From Luidia sarsii (Eukaryota; Echinodermata; Asteroidea; Paxillosida; Luidiidae), in assembly GCA_949987565.1 (NCBI GenBank), contig OX465120.1:1227234-1291233 (forward strand): 64,000 nt of DNA, in the 5' to 3' direction. Position 1 is the stretch's first letter. Each line of letters begins with the position of its first letter. This document shows positions 59,489 through 64,000 of the stretch, in pieces. The notes beneath the pieces are model-generated. The model saw nothing but the letters and a program-made list of their open reading frames with translations, was not told where the DNA came from and ran no database searches. The translations under genes and the position numbers were made by a program.

Positions 59489-62400
59489 CTACCTGTCCTC
59501 TTGGCTTGCTGAAGAGGCACGCACTTTGGTGACTGGCCTGCATGGGGATGAAACAAACAAAAATGAAAGAGAGGCAAGAAGGTTGAAAGAGAGGCAGGAA
59601 GGATGAAAGAGAGGGAGGAAGGATGAAAGAGAGGCAGGAAGGGTGAAAGAGAGGCAGGAAGGATGAAAGAGAGGCAGGAAGGATGAAAGAGAGGCATGAA
59701 GGATGAAAGAGAGGCAGGAAGGATGAAAGAGAGGCAGGAAGGATGAAAGAGAGGCAGGAAGGATGAAAGAGAGGCAGGAAGGATGATAGAGAGGCAGGAA
59801 GGATGAAAGAGAGGCAGGAAGGATGAAAGAGAGGCAGGAAGGATGAAAGAGAGGCAGGAAGGATGAAAGAGAGGCAGGAAGGATGAAAGAGAGGCAGGAA
59901 GGATGAAAGAGAGGCAAGGATTGCTACAGGAAGGATGAAAGAGAGACTGGAAGGATGAAAAAGAGGCAAGGAGTGCTACAGGAAGGTGCGCCAACTTACG
60001 AGGTGAGTTTAGGGTCTGGGTCGTCGTACAGGCAGGCCTTGGCAGGCAGCATTCCAATGCTAGCGTTGACGGACTGACTCTTGGCCAGTCCCATCAGGAA
60101 CCCATAGAAGGACACGCGCTGGGCACCGGTGAGCAGCTCTCCCAGGCAGGGCACCGGTGGGTTGCTATGGAAACAAGAGGGACAAGGATTTTTCATTGCG
60201 ATAGGGTTTAAGTATGGGGTCTGGGCACCGATTGGTTTCTATGGAAACGAGAGGGAAAGATTTCATTGCAGGGGTTTGGGTTGGGGGCACCGGAATTTTT
60301 TTTTTTTAAAGAGCGCTGGCACGCAATACCAGAGATCTTGGGTTCAACTCGATCCCAGTCAAGCCCAAGTTTTCTTTGACAATTTTTAAATTTGTTCAAA
60401 AAGTTCCCAGTCTTTGATTGTTTGTTTTCATGACGGTGTAATGTCATCATGAACATCTCTGAGTTTTCCAGAACAATTTTTCAATTAAAAAAAAGAAGAA
60501 GAAGAATAGAGAGAGACTCAAACGAACCTGTACTTAGCCTCCTGGCACTCTGTGCTGAGGGCCTCTAGGAACTGGCGGGCGTCGACCCCGTCGGGCGTGG
60601 CCTGCTCAGAGAGGCGTGGCTGCTGTTGCCTGGGCGAGGACTCGCTGGGGATGTAGACCGCCTCCCGCGGGCTCTGGGCCGAGGAGAGGAGGCGGTCGTA
60701 CGTGTCCGAGCACACCCGTAAAAACTCTGGACGGCCGGATGAGAGCAGAGAGGAGTCTGTGAGGAGAGCTTGAAGGATCTCAGCAAAAAATATCACAGTC
60801 AAATCATTTTCAGCCTTGCACTTTAAAATGGACGAAAGAAAGAAAGACAAAGCCGGAGACTGAGCCTAAGCCGGGTTTTTGAAAAAGGACCCTGACCACG
60901 GTGTGAGCTTCCCAAGACCCTCTGCAGGGGGTTGTTGCTAGGCAACAGACCAGGCCTTAAGACTTAACTCTTTCACTACGGAATTAATGTGCATGTCTGT
61001 ACGGAATAAATTTGGTAATATATTAGAAACAATGGGACACGCGAGCAGATGTATCGGCTTTCCGTCCACAGAGAACGGTTTACCGAGCCGATGTATCGGC
61101 GCGCCGTACGGAAAGAGTTAAGCTAAGGGACAATACAACTATACATCACAAAAATGTGACTGGTCACATATAGGACAGCGGCTGGCGTACCTTCGTAGTA
61201 GAACTGGACCTGCAGGGCGTAGAGGAAGTCTGCGAAGGACGTCAGCGAGTCCATGGCGTCCTCCATGAAGATGATCCGGGCCGTCCACTGGACAAGCTCC
61301 AGCGGGAAGTCGGGGCAGAGGAGGCAGAGAAGGGAGTGGTACTCCCGCACGTTGAGCAGATCTGGACCGGAGGAGGAGGAGGAAGTGGAGGAGGTGGAGG
61401 AGGAGGAGGAGGAGGAGGAAGAGGAGGAGGAGGAGGAGGTGGAGGAAAAGGAGGAGGAGGAGGTGGAGGAAGAGGAGGAGGAAGAGGAGGAGGTGGAGGA
61501 GGTGGAGGAGGAGGTGGAGGAAGAGGAGGAGGAGGAGGAGAGGAGGAGGAGAGGAGGAGGAGGAGGAGGAGGAGGAGGTGGAGGAAGAGGAGGAGGTGGA
61601 GGAAGAGAAGGAGGTGGAGGTGGAGGAAGAGGAGGAGGTGAAGGTGGGCAGTGGTGAAGTTTTCTTTGAGAAATCAGAGGGCCCTGATGAGGGGACAGCC
61701 ATGAACGAATGAGCTCCTTGCCTGAACTGCGTCGACTTACTCAACTACACACTACTTGCTTGCTGAAAAGGTTTTTGCATCCATCCCAACTTCAAGTGCT
61801 ATCCTTACAAATACAATACATTAGCTGTGTTCGCGCTGGACTTTTTTTTTACCAAGACCGTGGGTAACATTCCAACGTGTAAAATCTTACAGGCATCTGC
61901 ACTAGGATTATTGACATGGGTAGATAACCACGACGACGGTTAAAATGGGAGAACTACACTTTGACAAATTTAAGATATGAAAATTGCAATTTGGCACAAA
62001 AAAAGTATTGTTTGCTATTACTGTATTACTTTGCTGATGAGTTTTGTGTCAGTAAATGAGAAATAAAAATATGATTCTGAAAAAAGAAAGAAAAAAAAGG
62101 AAACTTCCTAGGCTGTCCGCACTGGACTTAAAATAGTCAGGTTACCCATTATTTTGCTCGGTTAGTTTTCCCCAAAAAAATCCTGTGCGGACAGGGCTTT
62201 AGTTATAATTATCCATAAACAGGAAAAAAAAACGTTGTCACTCATAGTGGATACAAAGAATGCACGTCTCCCTACCTCCATTTTTACCGATATGGCGGAA
62301 ACATTTCCAGAAGGTTCGGATGAACGACGCCCGATTGTGGGCCGTGACCCGGATGAAGTTGTACTCCCGGAAAAGTGTGTGGCTACCTTGCTGAACACTG

Positions 62401-63483
62401 GCAAAACTGTCAACGGAAATCAAACAAAAACAACTCAGAAAAAAATGGCAAAGAAAACTTTGACTGGACCGGGACTTGAACCCGAGACCTCTGGTTTTGC
62501 GTACCAGCACCTCTTACCACCTGAGCTATCCAGCCCTTAGATGGTGGCCTTCCCTAAGTAATACTAGACAAGGGGACATAGCATACGCAAGGAGAAGAAC
62601 TTCAGAAGAAACTTACTAGTCTTGAAGAAATTTGGCCGGATTAACTTTGGGATTGTCCTCACGATGCATCATCAGCTGACTGATTGAGTCCTCCAAGTAA
62701 TGAAGAACATTCTGATCAGCTAAGAGAAGGAAAAACGAGGACAAATTATGGGGACTATGGAGTTAGAATCATGAAAATTAACGCAGTGGCTGTTGTTACG
62801 GCAGTCGTCCGTGTGGTTCCCTGACTTGATTGTATTTCGTCAGCATTGCAGGCTGGTTGAACCAGTCTATTAGCTGATAGTCTGATTCCAAGAGCTAAAC
62901 ATCCTGACAAATACTGTGAAGTCAGGGAACCACACGGATGACTGCCGTAACAACAGCCACTACGGAAAATTAAAGCAATTACTAACGTAAACAGTGTCAG
63001 TAGTACTTGTAGTTGTACTAGTAGTAGTAGTACTAGTACTATAGCACTGTACCAGTACTAATAAGTAGTATTATTAGTAAGTAGTAGTAGTAAACACAAT
63101 GTTTGTTACAATGTTATTGTTAGTCAAACTATGATTTTGCATCAATATTTATTTTGGATTTTGGACATTTGGTTTCATTTTGTTGAATTATATAGAATTT
63201 CTGGTGAAAGCTTCTCTTATTTTGGAAAGAATTTACTTTAATACCTTCACAGTAAAAGGGTATAAGTTAGAACAAAATCCTAAACCCAAAATTAATGAGA
63301 CTACCACACCAATTCGGCAATTGTATTTGTAATCACTGTGACTGTGAGTGAGTGTCTCAGACTGTGTCCGGCTCTGGCACAACCACTTGCCGAAAAATCT
63401 TTCCCAAAAATCATGAAATAAAATTTGTTGTCATATTTACCGAGGTATTCCTCTGCAGACATCGCAAATCTATTCGAACTCAT
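59489..63483 (-). CDS. CSTPP1: CSTPP1 (C11orf49)-type tubulin polyglutamylase complex regulator
   Basis: Exons in transcript order: 63483-63441 (ATG), 62719-62617, 62406-62276, 61361-61191, 60726-60528, 60164-60000, 59537-59489 (TAG). The sum is 861 nt, 286 aa, in frame. Landmarks shared with vertebrate CSTPP1: AEEYL start region, VLHYLEDSISQL, VQQGSHTLFREYNFI, HNRASFIRTFWKCFR, GKNGDLLNVREYHSLLCLLC, PDFPLELVQWTARIIFMEDA, FYYEEFLRV, RVSFYGFLMGLAKSQSVN. The human protein is centriolar-satellite associated, binds the TTLL1-containing polyglutamylase complex and affects microtubule polyglutamylation. The human protein is 331 aa, so this one is shorter at the C-terminus. The last exon is less certain: its stop follows immediately after a possible gtagcc donor, so it may instead splice on to an exon I could not identify. 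The polypyrimidine tracts of two introns are made of simple repeats. Confidence 0.88.
59560..59965 (+). repeat. 20-bp minisatellite AGGAAGGATGAAAGAGAGGC
   Basis: About 20 units. Pyrimidine-rich on the minus strand and within 25 bp of the acceptor of the CSTPP1 exon at 59537. Confidence 0.95.
60964..61121. mobile_element. Short TTAA-bordered MITE (158 bp)
   Basis: Ends TTAACTCTTTCACTACGG and CCGTACGGAAAGAGTTAA with internal GATGTATCGGC repeats, in intron 4 of CSTPP1. No coding content. Confidence 0.7.
61368..61650 (+). repeat. (GGA)n array abutting a CSTPP1 exon
   Basis: Trinucleotide GGA/GGAAGA array. On the transcribed minus strand it is (TCC)n, ending 6 bp before the exon starting at 61361, so it supplies the polypyrimidine tract. 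ORFs through it are artefacts. Confidence 0.95.
62462..62535 (-). repeat. tRNA-like SINE head with near-complete cloverleaf
   Basis: 74 nt in intron 2 of CSTPP1. The minus strand has GGCTGGA/TCCAGTC acceptor pairing, TAGCTCAGGTGGTAAGAGG, CTGGT...ACCAG and GGTTCAAGTCC. Confidence 0.75.
62782..62965. mobile_element. CGCAGTGGCTGTTGTTACGG fold-back MITE, copy F
   Basis: Perfect 8-bp duplication AAAATTAA (62774-62781 and 62966-62973). It lies in intron 1 of CSTPP1. Confidence 0.9.
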
Positions 63484-64000
63484 CTTGCTTATGAAGTATT
63501 TCCGTCTCTACGGACGACACATCGTCGAAAAAATAGACAATTTCCTCGGATTTCGGGGTAACACTGGTGCAGACGCCGTCGCTACAGTAAACAATTAGGC
63601 TGGTCCCTAGGTACCTTGCACACGTCTTTCCCTATACGTTGAACTGGAACTACGACCCGTCAGACAACATCCATTAAAATAAATAGCGCCCTCAGTTGAC
63701 AAGCAAAGTTGAATTGGAATCTGAAATAATCGCATTGTTTTATCCGAATTATTTTTAGGCGATTTATTTCACGGAATGTCAACAAGTTTTTGATTGAAAA
63801 AATATTAATATAATTGAAAATAAAATTCTAAATACATATTGCATTAAAATCCAAAAATCTAACTTGTTTTTGTGTAATTATTTGACAGTTATAAACTTTT
63901 GTAGTGCATTTGAATAATAATTTTGAGTCAATGCATTTCAAAGCTGATATCTAACCAAACCACAATTGACCCAAAAGAGTTATGTTTTTCAAAAAAAACA
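63484..64000. other. Upstream of CSTPP1, presumed 5' UTR/promoter
   Basis: AT-rich sequence before the CSTPP1 ATG on the minus strand. No further gene or repeat recognised up to the window edge. Confidence 0.4.

Noticed and set aside
61139..61744. 201-codon minus-strand Ser/Leu-rich ORF and plus-strand Glu/Gly-rich ORFs
   Set aside because: Frames across the (GGA)n tract. Only 61191-61361 is coding, in CSTPP1, and in a different reading.

Overview
This is eukaryotic, intron-rich, repeat-dense animal DNA. I reconstructed six protein-coding genes by joining exons at GT-AG junctions; where the gene is complete, the spliced length is a multiple of three. The proteins are typical of metazoans. 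The repeat content (tRNA-derived SINEs, many fold-back MITEs, minisatellites) and divergent but one-to-one matches to vertebrate genes suggest an invertebrate deuterostome, possibly an echinoderm or lancelet. The sequence alone does not fix the species.

Layout: (1) 716-7388 (+) is the 3' part of a CNDP2-type cytosolic dipeptidase; its 5' exons lie outside the window. (2) 7.4-14.8 kb has no genes and contains a satellite array of about 21 x 178 bp at 8.95-12.65 kb. (3) 14781-22644 (-) is a complete SR splicing factor with RRM, CCHC knuckle and RS domain (228 aa). (4) 24774-27979 (+) is a complete ARL1 small GTPase (181 aa). (5) 28.0-35.0 kb is intergenic, with (TTGGG)n and (GGCTCT)n arrays and a tandem repeat carrying histone-type 3' stem-loops. 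(6) 35089-42375 (-) is a complete CHPT1/CEPT1-type choline/ethanolamine phosphotransferase (430 aa). (7) 44271-56413 (+) is a complete, divergent GABA-B-like class C GPCR (772 aa, 16 coding exons). (8) 59489-63483 (-) is a CSTPP1 (C11orf49)-type regulator of tubulin polyglutamylation, probably complete. Transcription alternates +,-,+,-,+,-, giving divergent gene pairs (SR factor/ARL1 and CHPT1/GABA-B-like) and convergent 3' ends elsewhere. The genes are ordinary cell-biology genes and do not form an operon or pathway. ARL1 next to CHPT1 matches their shared neighbourhood on human chromosome 12q23.

The most unusual signals are these. A dispersed 113-bp repeat carries the canonical histone mRNA 3' stem-loop plus a purine-rich HDE-like element (at least 8 copies at 3 loci). 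A decayed duplicate of exon 15 with an in-frame stop lies in the GABA-B-like gene. Two copies of the CNDP2 terminal exon were carried into an upstream intron. An intronic minisatellite in CHPT1 multiplies the real 3' splice site of exon 6. Three different hairpins sharing the same termini stand in tandem at 41.4-41.9 kb. Two MITE families show target-site duplications that I could read directly at 8 bp (hAT-like), and a third is flanked by TTAA (piggyBac-like).
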